Below, in pieces: positions 22,365 through 34,002 of a stretch of DNA of 64,000 nucleotides. The notes below the pieces were generated by a model that did no database searches, was not told the origin of the DNA, and saw only the letters and a list, made by a program, of their open reading frames with translations. The first letter of the stretch is position 1, and each line of letters starts with the position of its first letter. The DNA lies in assembly GCF_030272615.1 (NCBI RefSeq), contig NC_081414.1:3163501-3227500 (forward strand), written 5' to 3'. The position numbers and the translations under genes were made by a program. The stretch comes from Cryptomeria japonica. Taxonomy: Eukaryota > Streptophyta > Pinopsida > Cupressales > Cupressaceae.

Positions 22365-23349
22365 ATGAAGTCCATACTACATTTGTTTGGGAACGTTTTT
22401 AGCCTGGCATCCACTGAACCCATAGTTAGCGATACTGACCTAAAAGGGGAAAACCTTGAGGTGTTGAAAGAGAGGGTGTTCAAGGGAATTGACAAGTCTT
22501 TTGGTGTGGAGATTTTTAGTAGCAGTCTCGTGGAAGCCACAGCTTTTCCCCCAGCCATTCCTTGCCCAGAATTGATTCGAGAATGTATTGCTAGATACGA
22601 CCCAGTGTCTGAAACCATTAGGAGAGACAATGGTGAAACCCTTCTTGCCATAAATTGTGAAGTAATTTCCTCAGTCTTCAAGATACCTGATTACCAGTTC
22701 TCCAAATTTTCTCCTGCTCAATCAATCACCGAGTTCAACGCAGACAGAACTGGGCACTGTAACAATGTAGCAAAATTTTGGTTGAAGGTTCCTCAAAGAG
22801 GTGGTTCTAGGTTACCCAAGAATCCTAATAAGAATCACATGTTGCCTCACATTCATGACGTAATGCTTTTGTTGCATCGAGCCAGAGGATCCGCTGAAGC
22901 TTATAGCTTTGACGACTAGATTTATTGCTACGTGCAGCTAGTTTTAGAAGGGAAGCAATATTTGGATTGGGCTGAATTGATTGCAGATTCAATGAGAGAA
23001 CAACTGAGTTTGGCTAAACTGTTCAAACAGAACTTCTTTATGTCTTCATATCTCTTGTATTGATTGGCTTGTGTTAAGGAGTTGGTTGGAATACCGAAAC
23101 AACTCACTGAGGAGGATGTTCCCGTATATGAGTTCTATCCCATGCTGCAAAAGGATAAAGCTTTACAGGATTTCAGAAGGGTGCACAATGCTTTTCTGGG
23201 TGATTTGTGTCATGAATTGAAGAATATGAAAGCCAAAAGAATCTCCAAAGATGCATAGACTTTGATAAAGAGGTTTGGTAGTTTTTATATCCAGTTTCCA
23301 TGCCTCTGTTACATACGGGTAGGCAGCTTTGAAGAGGAGCCCTTCAAGC
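22365..23349 (+). pseudogene. Family X copy b, N-terminal part
   Basis: ATG at 22365 (M-K-S-I-L-H-L-F) opens one frame running to the E1 insertion. Features: P-C-P-E-L-I-R-E-C near 22565, then an I-N-C-E-V-I-S-S-V-F-K-I-P motif, R-G-G-S near 22800, and an I-Y-C-Y-V-Q-L-V-L-E-G-K-Q-Y-L-D-W segment. Nonsense codons at 22917, 23061 and 23256 all sit where X-a has or suggests Trp (TGG to TAG or TGA); there is no frameshift. X-a at 39327-40440 matches along its length. The hydrophobic pattern ending in I-P or L-P resembles ATHILA ORF1 or plant mobile domains, but I cannot prove homology. The ORF continues at 30979. Confidence 0.65.
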
Positions 23350-24967
23350 TGTTGGCATTCTGTGAACCGGCATGAGCCTTATGTAAACTGGCATGAAGAC
23401 ATAATGATATTGTATGTTGTCATTCATGTCAATATGAGACATGGTGAGAACCGGCACATGTGATAGGTGAAGAGAGAGGAACCGGCATATGTATGAATAG
23501 GTTTATACGCCAAAGTGAAGCGACACATTTGTTCAAGGTGAACCGGCATGTAGTTATGTGAACCGACATGTGGAAGCATTGTATGGTTACCGGTTGGTAG
23601 GTAGCTTCCACTTTAGGGTTTCTGGTTGGAGCAACTCAAGTGACTCAATCGGTAATCTTCGTGTGATGAGTTAGCAGTATGATGGAGGACAGATCATGTT
23701 GCCACGTAAGCTCTATGTGCGTGAAGGATCTTGCATGAAGAAGACTATTCCTATCCACCTTGAGAAAGTGTGAAGTGTGTCAAACGGTGATAATGCGTGA
23801 TGGGTTATCAGCTACCATGAAAAGGGTGCATAATGGACAAAGGAGAATATCTTGAGATCAATTCAAGATTGTTGCATTTAATGCAGTATGATTCAATGGT
23901 CAGGATTGAACCGTTTGAATTTCTTAACCTAACAGGTTTAGGGTTTAGGGTTTTTGCTCCGACCTATATGTTTCCTATAAGGTCGATGTTGGGTTTCTAT
24001 CTGAGGTTGTTGGCAAAAGTTGTGAGTGTGTATCCAAAGAAAGTGATACATGATTCTTGCCAGACCATAGGAGAGAAGAGATATCTGCAAAGTGAATGTG
24101 CAAAAGGAAAAGAGGAGCCTAAACAGATCTGCATTAGCATTAAGTACTGTTAACAGATCATTGTAATACTTGTTGATCTCTAACCACTTAAGCAGTTGTA
24201 AAATCCCCTAACAGGGTAGCCTTACCTGGCTTGATTCAAAATCCCTTAAATCGGGTGGTCTTAACCGGCTTGTTTCTATTCCCTTAACCGGGTAACTCGA
24301 GGCTAATGAGTTCTGAGAAGCTTGAGAAGCTTAGGAGATCCTTTCAGCTATTGAGTTCTTGAAATCCTCTAACAAGGTGACCCTACCGGGTTTAACCCTT
24401 AACCGGGTATCCCTTAACCAGGTGATCCCTAACAGGATCGGTTCCTACCAGAACCTATTGTAATGTCCTTAACCGGACAAGGCTCCTAACAGAGCGGACT
24501 TCTAAAGAGTTCAAAAAGCATCTTGTGGGTATTCATCCCCACCGTGGTTTTTCCCAGTTGGGTTTCTACGTGAAAAATATGTCTGTCATGTGAAATGCTT
24601 TTGTCTTGTGATGCTTTTGTCTTACCTGTTAAGCATATGAAGGTTCTATGTTTTATGTCTATCTATAAAACACATTGAACTCACTGTCGTGAAGATCTAA
24701 TGGTTAAGTTTACTTATTTATGCATGAGAATATAATGATACTGTGGTATTGAGCCAAGAGGAAAGCTTATTGAGTGACCGGTTCATGACTGGTTGAGCTA
24801 TACTGGATGTTGCCGATTGCACTTTGTTTTACCGGTATCCCTGTTTGTTAGTCTTTTGGAGTATTTGTTGGCAAACCGGTTTTGGATGATATTGGTGTTT
24901 GTATTGATTCACCCCCCCCCCCCTCTCAATACCGGTTTGGTACTAGTGGTTCATCATTGAGTTATCA
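23350..24967 (+). repeat. E1 5' LTR (1618 bp)
   Basis: Starts TGTTGGCATTCTGTG and ends GAGTTATCA. It includes CCCCACCGTGGTTTTTCCC (24538-24556), a block shared with other LTRs in the window, and a run of 12 C at 24912-24923 followed by TCTCAATACC near the LTR end. Confidence 0.95.
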
Positions 24968-24969
24968 AT

Positions 24970-24981
24970 TGCTATCAGAGC
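24970..24981 (+). other. E1 primer-binding site
   Basis: TGCTATCAGAGC, one mismatch from the initiator tRNA-Met complement TGGTATCAGAGC, two bases after the 5' LTR. It primes minus-strand cDNA synthesis. Confidence 0.9.
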
Positions 24982-25036
24982 TTTCCAGGTCCTCTGTGTT
25001 GTAAGCTTAACCGCTTGAGGAAAAGATCCTAGCCAA

Positions 25037-26053
25037 ATGATGAAGAGGGAAGGTCCAAAGTTCAACAGGGAAAACTTTGGTATATGGAATGACAGGACGA
25101 AGATATTCATCAAAAGCATGGGTGTTCAACACTGGAGTTATGTTGAAAATGTATATGTTGTTCCTACTGGTACTCTCACCGATGACCAAAAGAGAGAGAT
25201 ACAAGAAAATGGGCAAGTCATGGAAGCCCTCATCAGTAGTCTTTCTGACATTGAGTTTATTGATGTTCAGGACAAGGCAAATCCCAAAGAGGTATGGGAT
25301 GCTCTTGAAAATATCTATGGTGGTGATGAGCATGTAAAACAGGATAAGGAAGAGAGCCTAAGAGGAAAGTTTGAAGACATGCGAATGGTTGAAGGAGAGA
25401 CCATTCAGCAGTATGGAATAAGAATCAAAATAATTGTTGGAGAAATAAAGAGTGCAGGTGGCAAAATAGAAGATTCCACTGTGGTAAGTAAAGTCCTGAG
25501 ATCCCTGTTGCCGGTCTATGCAATAAGGGTTGTTGCTATTCAGGAGCTGAGATCAATAGACAAGTCCAAGGCGTCCTTGGACTCCATCATAGCCAAGTTG
25601 ACAGCCTATGAGCTGAATAGCTTTGATGGTAGTGTTCAAAAGTCAGAATCAGTTTTTAAAGCTTCTGCTATACCATCTAGAAAAGGAAAAGAGGCTAGCA
25701 CTAGTGGGGAACCCAATCAGAACAGAGAAATGAAGGATGAAGAGTTTCTGATGGGATTTGAAGCTCTTCTTGCCAGGAGATTTTCAAAAGGGACTAGTAA
25801 ATACAAAGGTAAGCTTCCTTTGAAATGTTTCTCTTGTAACCGGATAGGACATATTGCTATGAACTGTCCTATTAGTGACAACAAGGACAAACCGGAAAGG
25901 TTCAAGAAATTCAAAGGAGGAAATCAGAGAAATTGTTTTGTGGCAATTGATGAAGGTGTCACAGATGAGGAATCAGAAGATGAAGAGAATGAAAACATTG
26001 TGTTTGTTGTTGTAAAGGAAGATGTGGCAGACAAGAAGGCTCTTGTCACCTAG
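25037..26053 (+). pseudogene. E1 gag
   Basis: Starts M-M-K-R-E-G-P-K-F-N and runs 338 codons to a TAG at 26051. It has the copia capsid pattern (F-G-I-W-N-D-R-T-K near residue 14, A-N-P-K-E-V-W-D-A-L near 81) and a CCHC knuckle at residues 264-277 (C-F-S-C, H272, C277), followed by an acidic tail. Gag would package element RNA. The TAG stands where CAG (Gln) is likely, so the frame originally continued into protease. Confidence 0.9.
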
Positions 26054-26350
26054 TTTGATGATTCCAATGAGTGGATCATTGACAGCAGCTGCTCTCACCA
26101 TATGACTGGTGACCGGAGCAAGTTTCTATCCTTAGAAGAGTATAATGGTGGTGTGGTTCGCTTTGGCAATGATGCACCATGCATGGTCAAAGGTAGAGGA
26201 TCCATCTCCTTGAATGGAAAGAGTAGTTCTGACAATGTGTATTGGGTTGATGGTCTCAGACACAACCTTCTAAGTGTTGCCTAGTTAAATGACAGTGGCC
26301 TCACTCTACAATTCAAGAATGGAGTTTGCAGAATCAAAGGTGAAGATGGT
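26054..26350 (+). pseudogene. E1 aspartic protease with altered active site
   Basis: The frame contains W-I-I-D-S-S-C-S-H-H-M-T-G. Copia proteases have D-S-G here, so the active-site Gly is replaced by Ser (GGC to AGC would do it). The flap and N-L-L-S-V-A block follow, with a TAG at 26282 where Gln is expected. Protease should cut the gag-pol polyprotein; this copy would not. Confidence 0.88.
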
Positions 26351-26353
26351 AAA

Positions 26354-27358
26354 TTGGTAGCCACCGGCATGCAGACTAAAGGTAACCTATTTCATCTAAA
26401 TGCTAATATAAGTACATGTCTTATGGCTAAGCTTGATGATAGCTGGATATGGCATAGGAGATTATGTCATGTGAACTTTGACAACATTGTGAAGGCTAGT
26501 AAGATCAAGGCAGTTAGAGGGTTGCTGGTGCTGAGCAAACTGGATAATACCTTGTGTAGAGAATGTCAATTGGGGAAAATGTCTTCCTCAACCTTTAAAG
26601 GTAAATCTTTCACTACTGACAACTTGCTTGATCTTGTGCATACTGATTTATGTGGTCCTATGAAAACTAGAAGTGTGCAGGGTGATAGGTACTTCATGAT
26701 TCTCACTGATGACTGCTCAAGAATGATGTGGGTCACATTCTTGAAAGACAAGTCTGAAGCTTTTGGGAAATTCAAAGCTTTCAGAGCATTAGTGGAGAAG
26801 GAAAGCGGTAAAAGGATCAAGTGTCTCAGAACTGATCAAGGAGGGGAATTCACTTCCAGTGAATTCAACAAGTACTGTGAAGAATTTGGCATCAAGAGAC
26901 AGTTGTCTGCCCCCCGGACTCCACAGCAGAATGGCCTAGCAGAGAGGAATAACTGGACTATGGTTGAAGCAGCTAGAACTATGTTGATCCAAGGAAAGGT
27001 TGCTCACACCTTTTGGAGAGAAGCAGTGAGCACTGCAGTCTACACTATGAACCGGGTACTCATCAAAAAGGGTAAGGACAAAACTCCTTATGAGTATTGG
27101 ACCGGTAAGACACCTATGGTTAACTACTTTAAGGTATTTGGTAGCAAATGTTACATCAAGAGGAGTGAACATCAGGGCAAATTTGAAGCTAAATGTGATG
27201 AAGGAATATTTCTAGGATATTCCACCAAGAGTAAAGCTTTCAAGTGCTACAACAATAGGACTCAGAGAATTATGGAAAGCATCAATGTAAGAGTTGATGA
27301 ATCCTCTGAGGAAACCAGTAGTGAGCAAGTTGTAAATGAACCGGTTGCAACCTTCTGA
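26354..27358 (+). pseudogene. E1 integrase
   Basis: Zinc-binding H-R-R-L-C-H and C-R-E-C pairs are present, then the catalytic residues in T-D-L-C-G-P, L-R-T-D-Q-G-G-E-F and P-Q-Q-N-G-L-A-E-R. A Trp follows the Glu context where Arg is usual (N-N-W-T for N-R-T). The C-terminal part ends in a TGA at 27356. It is in the same frame as gag and RT. Confidence 0.92.
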
Positions 27359-29119
27359 GAACCGGTTGTCAGTCAACCTAGTACCAATAACAGTGTTCCT
27401 AAACCGGTGAATGCTGATACTGATGAAGATGAGGATGAAGAAGAAAAGCATGAAGAACCAGTTAAGACCATTCCTCGATATGTCAAGTTGAATCATGACC
27501 CTAAGCAGATCATAGGTGATAAGGATGCAGGAATCCTTACCAGAAGAAAGATCAGAGAAAACTCATGTATAATCTCTGAATTTGAGCCCAAGTCATTCAA
27601 AGAGGCTCATAAAGATGAAGACTGAATGAAGGCAATGGAAGAAGAACTTGACCAGATAGAGACAAATGGTACATGGTCCTTGGTACCCAGACCAGAGCAT
27701 AAAAATGTCATTGGCACCAAATGGGTGTTCAAAAATAAGTTGAATGAGGATGGCACAGTGATTAGGAATAAAGCTAGACTGGTATGCAAAGGATATGCTC
27801 AAGAAGAAGGTGAAGACTATGGGGAAACCTTTGCTCCTGTAGCCAGATTGGAAGGAGTTTGTATGCTTCTTGCATATGCAGCTTTTAAGAGATTCAAGGT
27901 ATATAAAATGGATGTAAAATCTGCATTCCTAAATGGTGTACTTGAAGAGGAGGTGTATATTGAGCAACCAGATGGGTTTACCCTATCTAAAGACAATGAC
28001 ATGGTATGTAGGCTACACAAAGCATTATATGGTCTAAAGCAAACACCTAGGGCATGGTATGAGCACCTACATTCCCATCTTGTGAAGATTGGATTTGAGA
28101 GAACAAGTGAAGATAGCAATATCTACTTGAAGTTTGAAGAAGATCAGATCCTGATCTGTGAAGTTTTTGTTGATGACATTATCTTTGGAGGAGATGACAA
28201 GATGAGTCATGAGTTTGCCAATGAAATGAAGAAAGAGTTTGAGATGTCACTCATAGGGGAGATTAAGTTCTTCATTGGACTACAGATCCAGTAGATGAAT
28301 GATGGAATCTTCATCACTCAGTCCAAATATGTCAAAGAGGTGTTGAAGACTTTTGGCATGGAAGATAGCAAACCGGTTGGTACACCAATGGTGACCGGTT
28401 GCAAATTGACAAAGGAGGATGATTCTGCACTGGTTGATGAGAAGGAATACCGATCTATGATTGGTAAGTTGCATCATGTAGTGCATAGCAGACCGGATAT
28501 TGCACATGCAGTTGGCATCACTGCAAGGTTCCAGAAGAGTCCAAGAGAATCTCACTTGAGTGCAGTCAAGCGGATTCTTAGGTATCTGAAGGGAACAATT
28601 GACTATGGATTGTGGTACCCATACAGCAATAATTTCAATCTGAAAGTATTCACAGATGTTGTTTGGGCCGGTAATGTGGATGACCGGAAGAGCACAACCG
28701 GTGGTGCATTCTTTCTCGGTGGTAGATTGGTCTCATGGATGAGTAAAAAGCAGAGTTGCATCTCTCAGTCTACAGCAAAAACGGAGTATGTTGCAGCTTT
28801 CATGAACTGCACTTAGACAATCTGGATGAAGCATGTACTGGAAGGCTTCAAGATCCCTGTATCTTAACCGGTAAGTATATTCTGTGATAACACAAGTGCT
28901 ATCAATATATCAAAGAATCCGGTTTTACATTCTAGAACCAAGCAATTTGAGCTTAAGTATCATTTCTTAAGGGAAAAGGTTCAGAATAAAGAGATTGCAC
29001 TAGAGCATGTGTCCAGTAAGGAGCAGTTAGCAGACATATTCACCAAGCCTCTCCCAAAGACAACATTTGTGCATTTGAGAGGTGAATTAGGGGTATTGCC
29101 CCTTCAGGAGGTGAACTAA
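27359..29119 (+). pseudogene. E1 reverse transcriptase and RNase H
   Basis: An acidic linker (27400-27480) leads into [36 protein letters not shown], the active site F-V-D-D-I-I-F-G-G near 28170, and M-I-G-K-L near 28460. RNase H follows (F-C-D-N-T-S-A near 28880, L-H-S-R-T-K-Q-F) and the frame ends at TAA 29117-29119. Nonsense codons at 27623, 28292, 28814 and 28865 are each one transition from Trp or Gln codons. The close relative in the window is E5. Confidence 0.92.
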
Positions 29120-29245
29120 AAGTGATTGTTCCACATTAGTCAAGTACTGAAAAGACAAATTTTTTGTTGATTGGTGTGTTTATGGATGTTACTCCTCAAG
29201 GGGAGCAGCATGATGAAACAGTGATGATTGTACCTCCACTTTGGC

Positions 29246-29368
29246 ATTATTGTCAAAGGGGGAGAAGGAGTGAGAGTGAAGCGAAAAGATATCTGCAGCA
29301 AATGGGGAGAAGATGTGAAGCAGAGAAGATATCTTTTGTATATTGCCATCAATGCCAAAGGGGGAGAT
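29246..29368 (+). other. E1 polypurine tracts
   Basis: Two tracts of the form TCAAAGGGGGAGA / CCAAAGGGGGAGA lie at about 29251-29263 and 29355-29367. The second touches the 3' LTR. Both follow a GCATTATTG- or CCATCAATG-like word, so the tract and its flank were duplicated. Confidence 0.85.
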
Positions 29369-30973
29369 TGTTGGCATTATGTGAACCGACATGAGCCTTA
29401 TGTAAACCAGCATGAAGACATAATGATATTGTATGTTGTCATTGATGTCAATATGAGACATGGTGAGAACCGGCACATGTGATAGGTGAAGAGAGAGGAA
29501 CCGGCATATGTATGAATTGGTTTATACGCCAAAGTGAAGCGGCACATTTGTTCAAGGTGAACCGGCATGTAGTTATGTGAACCGGCACGTGGAAGCATTG
29601 TATGGTTATCGGTTGGTAGGTAGCTTCCACTTCAGGGTTTCCGGTTGGAGCAACTCAAGTGACTCGATCGGTAATTTTTGTGTGATGAGTTAGCAGTATG
29701 ATGGAGGATAGATCGCGTTGCCACATAAGCTCTATGCATGTGAAGGATCTTGCATGAAGAAGACTATTCCTATCCACCTCGAGAAAGTGCGAAGTCTGTC
29801 AAATGGTGATAATGCGTGATGGGTTATCAGCCGCCATGAAAACGATGTATAATGGACGATGGAGAATGTCTTGAGATCGATTCAAGATTGTTGCATTTAA
29901 TGCAGTATGATTCAATGGTCAAGATTGAACCGTTTGAATTGCTTAACCTAACAGGTTTAGGGTTTAGGGTTTTTGCTACCGACCTATATGTTTCCTATAA
30001 GGTCGATGTTGGGTTTCTATCTGAGGTTGTTGGCAAAAGTTGTGAGTGTGTATCCAAAGAAAGTGATACGTGATTCTTGCCAGACCATAGGAGAGAAGAG
30101 ATACCTGCAAAGTGAATGTGCAGAAGGAAAAGAGGAGCCTAAACAGATCTACATTAGCATTAAGTGCTGTTAATAGATCATTGTAATACCTGTTGATCTC
30201 TAACCACTTCAACAGTTGTAAAATCCCCTAACAGGGTAGCCTTAACTGGCTTGATTCAAAATCCCTTAAATCGGGCAATCTTAACCGGCTTGTTTCTAAT
30301 CCCTTAACCGGGTAACACGAGGCTAATGAGTTCTAAGAAGCTTGAGAAGCTTAGGAGATCCTTTCAGCTATTGAGTTCTTGAAATCCTCTAACAAGGTGA
30401 CCCTACTGGGTTTAACCCTTAACCGGGTGATCCCTAACAGGATCGGTTCCTACCAGAACCTATTGTAATGTCCTTAACTAGACAAGGCTCCTAACAGAGC
30501 GAACTTCTAAAGAGTTCAAAAAGTAGCTTGTGGGTATTCATCCCCACCGTGGTTTTTCCCAGTTGGGTTTCCACATGAAAAATATGTGTGTCATGTGAAA
30601 TGCTTTTGTCTTGTGATGCTTTTGTCTTACCTGTTAAGCATATGAAGGTTCTATGTTTTATGCCTGTCTATAAAACACATTGAACTCACTGTTGTGAAGA
30701 TCTGATGGTTAAGTTTACTTATTTATGCATGAGAATATAATGATACTGTGGTATTGAGCCAAGAGGAAAGCTTATTGAGTGACCGATTCATGACTGGTTG
30801 AGCTATACTAGATGTTGTCGGTTGCACTTTGTTTTACCGGTATCCCTGTTTGTTAGTCTTTTGGAGTATTTGCTATCAAACCGGTTTTGAATGATATTGG
30901 TGTTTGTACTAATTCACCCCCCCCCCCCCTCTCAGTATCGGTTTGGTACTAGTGGTTCATCATTGAGTTATCA
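29369..30973 (+). repeat. E1 3' LTR (1605 bp)
   Basis: Starts TGTTGGCATTATGTG, ends GAGTTATCA, and aligns throughout with 23350-24967. The C run is 13 long here (30917-30929). CAAGC follows, completing the target duplication. Confidence 0.95.
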
Positions 30974-30978
30974 CAAGC

Positions 30979-33095
30979 TCCCTCACTTCTATTCGGATTG
31001 CTTTGTTCTAGCGGAGATATGCAGGCAACTAACCTCTGTAATTAAAAAGGCACAGCCCAGGGATAAATGGGAAGGTCATTTTCCCATCCAATTGGGCATG
31101 TTGTCCTGCAGTTCAATGTCTGACGCTTTGAGTATAGAAGCAGACCTCAGGAATTTCAATTTTTCCCTATATCCTGAAAGGAAAGGTTTTGATAATAAGG
31201 GATTTTCCCGAAGTCTTGGTCTAATGCCATACCTTCCCATGTCACAGTTAGAGGATTTTCGGGAAGATTGTACTGATGAACTTGAAATATTCAAAAGGGG
31301 AAACATGAGATTGGTGTTAGAACAAGTTGTTTCATTCCAGATAAAGTTGGATACTAAGGGGCTCAAAGAGGATTATCTAGAGCTATTAGAACCAGGGTAC
31401 TTAGCCCATGCAGAAGTCGAAATGCCTCCAATTAATTGGGATGAGGAAGAGAATGATGATATACAATTAAGGACCAAAGGAGTTTTGGAAAGGACCGCAG
31501 CATGGGTGGCCAATAAGAAAGCAATGAAATCAGGCGTTAAGTCTAATTCTGTGAGAAGTAATAAGGATTCTCTACCTTCACCAAAGCGTCTTTCTAACAA
31601 TGCTTCTATGCCTGTTCGTGCAGGTAAGGATAACAAGTTGTCCCAACTTACACATAGGTCTAATTCAACTTTGGATTTTTGTACTCCTTGGCATACTCGG
31701 TCCTGAAGTGCCACTCAAAGAAAGATGGATCAAGCAAAGGATACAAGGGTGAAAGAAACCATTCTCGATGCCCAGATATTTGAAATTGAAGACTTGGACG
31801 GCGATGTTGCTAGTGCCCTGGATTCTCATACGGTGACTGTGGCTATGACACCACCTTCCAAGATGATTGAAGGAACCACTCATTCCAATGCAACTCGTAA
31901 GTGGTTGACCACCTCGGTGAACAAAAAATGGAGTTTTCTTCTTGTGACTATTCCGATTCAGGAAATGGTCGTTAAATACACAGAGAAGAATCCAAAGCCG
32001 AAAAGGTTCAAGACTGTCGCTCGCCTAGACAATGATGAGGGAACTGGAAAATGGGTTGCTGAAATCACCTCATATAAACCCAAGGATGAAAACAAGGAGG
32101 CTAGCCCCGATGATTTCAAGATCACAAAGGTGGAATTGGGAAACATGAGTAGAGACACAGACAATCATTTCTTCCAAGTATCGGCAAAGAAAATGCTCAC
32201 TAGGTCGGAGAAGGATGGGCGAGAAAAGAGAGAACTAAAGCGACACATAAACGTTTTGGCCTAGTTCATCGATAGTATTGGTTGCCTTGGGGCACTCCCA
32301 ATATCTCATGCTACAGAGAACTTCGACCCAACTTCACCGGAAAATAAAAAGCTAATGAGCCAAGTTCAACGAGCCAAGAGTATTGCTGAAGCTGTGGAGA
32401 AATGGATTGAGGGAATAATCAAGGACGGCGAGAAGTACATTACCGACTCCCGAAGGCTATGCGATGAAATATAGGGCCTTATTGCCGAAGTTCAAAATCA
32501 GCTTGTGCCGTGGGAGAAGGAGGAGCACAAATGGCAGAATATCTTGCCTTTGTTTGCCAAAATAGAAGAATATGAAGTTACCAGGTTTTTGACAGAAGAC
32601 TCAATCAAGCTGGTGGCGGATGAATGTCAGCTTTTTGTGCTGAAGAAAACCATAATGTGGCGAGTGCTTACCTTCAAGTCTATGATCACCAATGCAAAGA
32701 CCTATGTTTACAAACTCCAGGATCTCCAATGCAGCATAGTTAATGATAACAAGGTGGTTAACCCTGACCATGATTGGCAATTGGAAATTTGCGGGTTGAG
32801 CACACAGGATGCAATCAGATCTTTCCGGATGAACATGGAGAAGATCAAGGCCAAGGGTAATTTCACTCTGGAAGATATAACCAGGGTGGCTAGGATTGAG
32901 TCTATGACTTTCATTGGAAATGATCAACTGCCAAAACATTCCTAAAAGATGGTGCAGCACCGGTGGAATAAGGAGGCGGCGAAGGCGAAGCTCAACGCGA
33001 TGAAAGTTTCGAACCAATCCATTGTTCAAGAACTTACAACCGCTCACGACGCCCGCGAAAGCGGAGAGGATGATGATGATGGAAAAGTGGCATAA
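30979..33095 (+). pseudogene. Family X copy b, C-terminal part
   Basis: Continues the X-b frame exactly after one CAAGC copy is removed. Features: A-E-I-C-R-Q-L near 31010, E-D-F-R-E-D-C near 31255, M-P-P-I-N-W-D-E near 31420, a Ser/basic linker, then C-terminal helices (W-I-E-G-I-I-K-D-G near 32410, E-E-H-K-W-Q-N-I-L near 32525) and an acidic end G-E-D-D-D-D. Nonsense codons lie at 31704, 32262, 32472 and 32943; there is no frameshift. The total X-b ORF is about 1,030 codons from the ATG. The final TAA is at 33093-33095. X-a matches the same order. Confidence 0.65.
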
Positions 33096-34002
33096 TGCAT
33101 TGATTTAGCCTCGTTTCCCTTTATTCTTGTAATTTCTCATGGTTATGCAAAGACTTCGGGACATCTATCCCAAAATACTTCTTGTTGGTTTCATAACTGT
33201 TTACAGGGGAGGTCGAGTTTTCAGGGAGATCTCCCCTGTTCTAAAACTATAAATTAAGGAAAGATAGATAGTATGGGGGTTAGATTTTGTGACCAATTTT
33301 TGGTTTTTCCCTCTGTTTTATGTATTTTCTGTTTTGTCGAAGGAAGAATCAGACTGCTAAATCTGGAATGGAAAAGATTTATACATGTATTTTCATGCCT
33401 TTGTTGCATAAGAATATATATATATAGAATGATCATACTGTTCTTGCAGAAAGAAAATCTGTGTGTTTTGAATCTGTGTAGATACATGTCTTTGCATATG
33501 TTTATCTGATCAAATAACAGTAAGGATCTTTCCATTACAGAAAATTATTATTCTTCTGATATGCTTTCCTTTGAGTGTTTGTTTACTTCTAGAGAAGATT
33601 CATGTTTGAGGACAGATTTAGTTTCTTAAATCTGTTCATTCTTTATTAAACCTGTGGAAATGGTGTACTGAACTTTGTTTCAGTTGTTGTCATCTCATAT
33701 ATTGAAAAGATAGGAAAAAAAATTGCTTTCTTCTTTTAGGAAACATGTGAGAAATATTGGCCTCTCATCCAAGAATGAAGTAGGCAGCCTTGCATGCTTT
33801 CGGGTTAAAAGCTACTATTCAAATTAAATAGTTTAAAGCATTCCTTGAAAAACTGAGATAGGGAGCTGTACCTATGCAAAATTCAGAGGGAAGTGATTTA
33901 TACAACACTTACCCTACTGTTTAGTGAAACACTTGTCCTTAAAATAAGGTGACAGAGTTCAAGATTGATCATTTTAAAAAAGGGACAAATCTGTTCACTA
34001 AC
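33096..34002. other. 3' flank of X-b, no gene seen
   Basis: AT-rich non-coding DNA between the X-b stop and the resumption of E2 ORF2 near 34003. It should contain the 3' end of the X-b insertion. I looked for a copy of the X-b 5' flank, inverted repeats and a poly-A end and saw none, so the mode of mobility is open. Confidence 0.5.

Larger units (their letters stand above)
23350..30973 (+). mobile_element. E1: full-length autonomous-type copia element (Sirevirus-like)
   Basis: A 7,624-bp element with LTRs at both ends, flanked by the exact 5-bp duplication CAAGC (23345-23349 and 30974-30978). It has a primer-binding site, one gag-pol frame (25037-29119) in copia order and polypurine tracts. 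It splits X-b between codons for F-K and L-P. The LTRs differ at about 6% of positions by eye, mostly transitions, so the insertion is not recent. Seven nonsense codons make it inactive. Confidence 0.95.

Noticed and set aside
21541-34002. Family X as an ordinary LTR element with LTRs at both flanks
   Set aside because: The flanks 21541-22364 and 33096-34002 show no repeat of each other and no primer site or polypurine tract next to the ORF.
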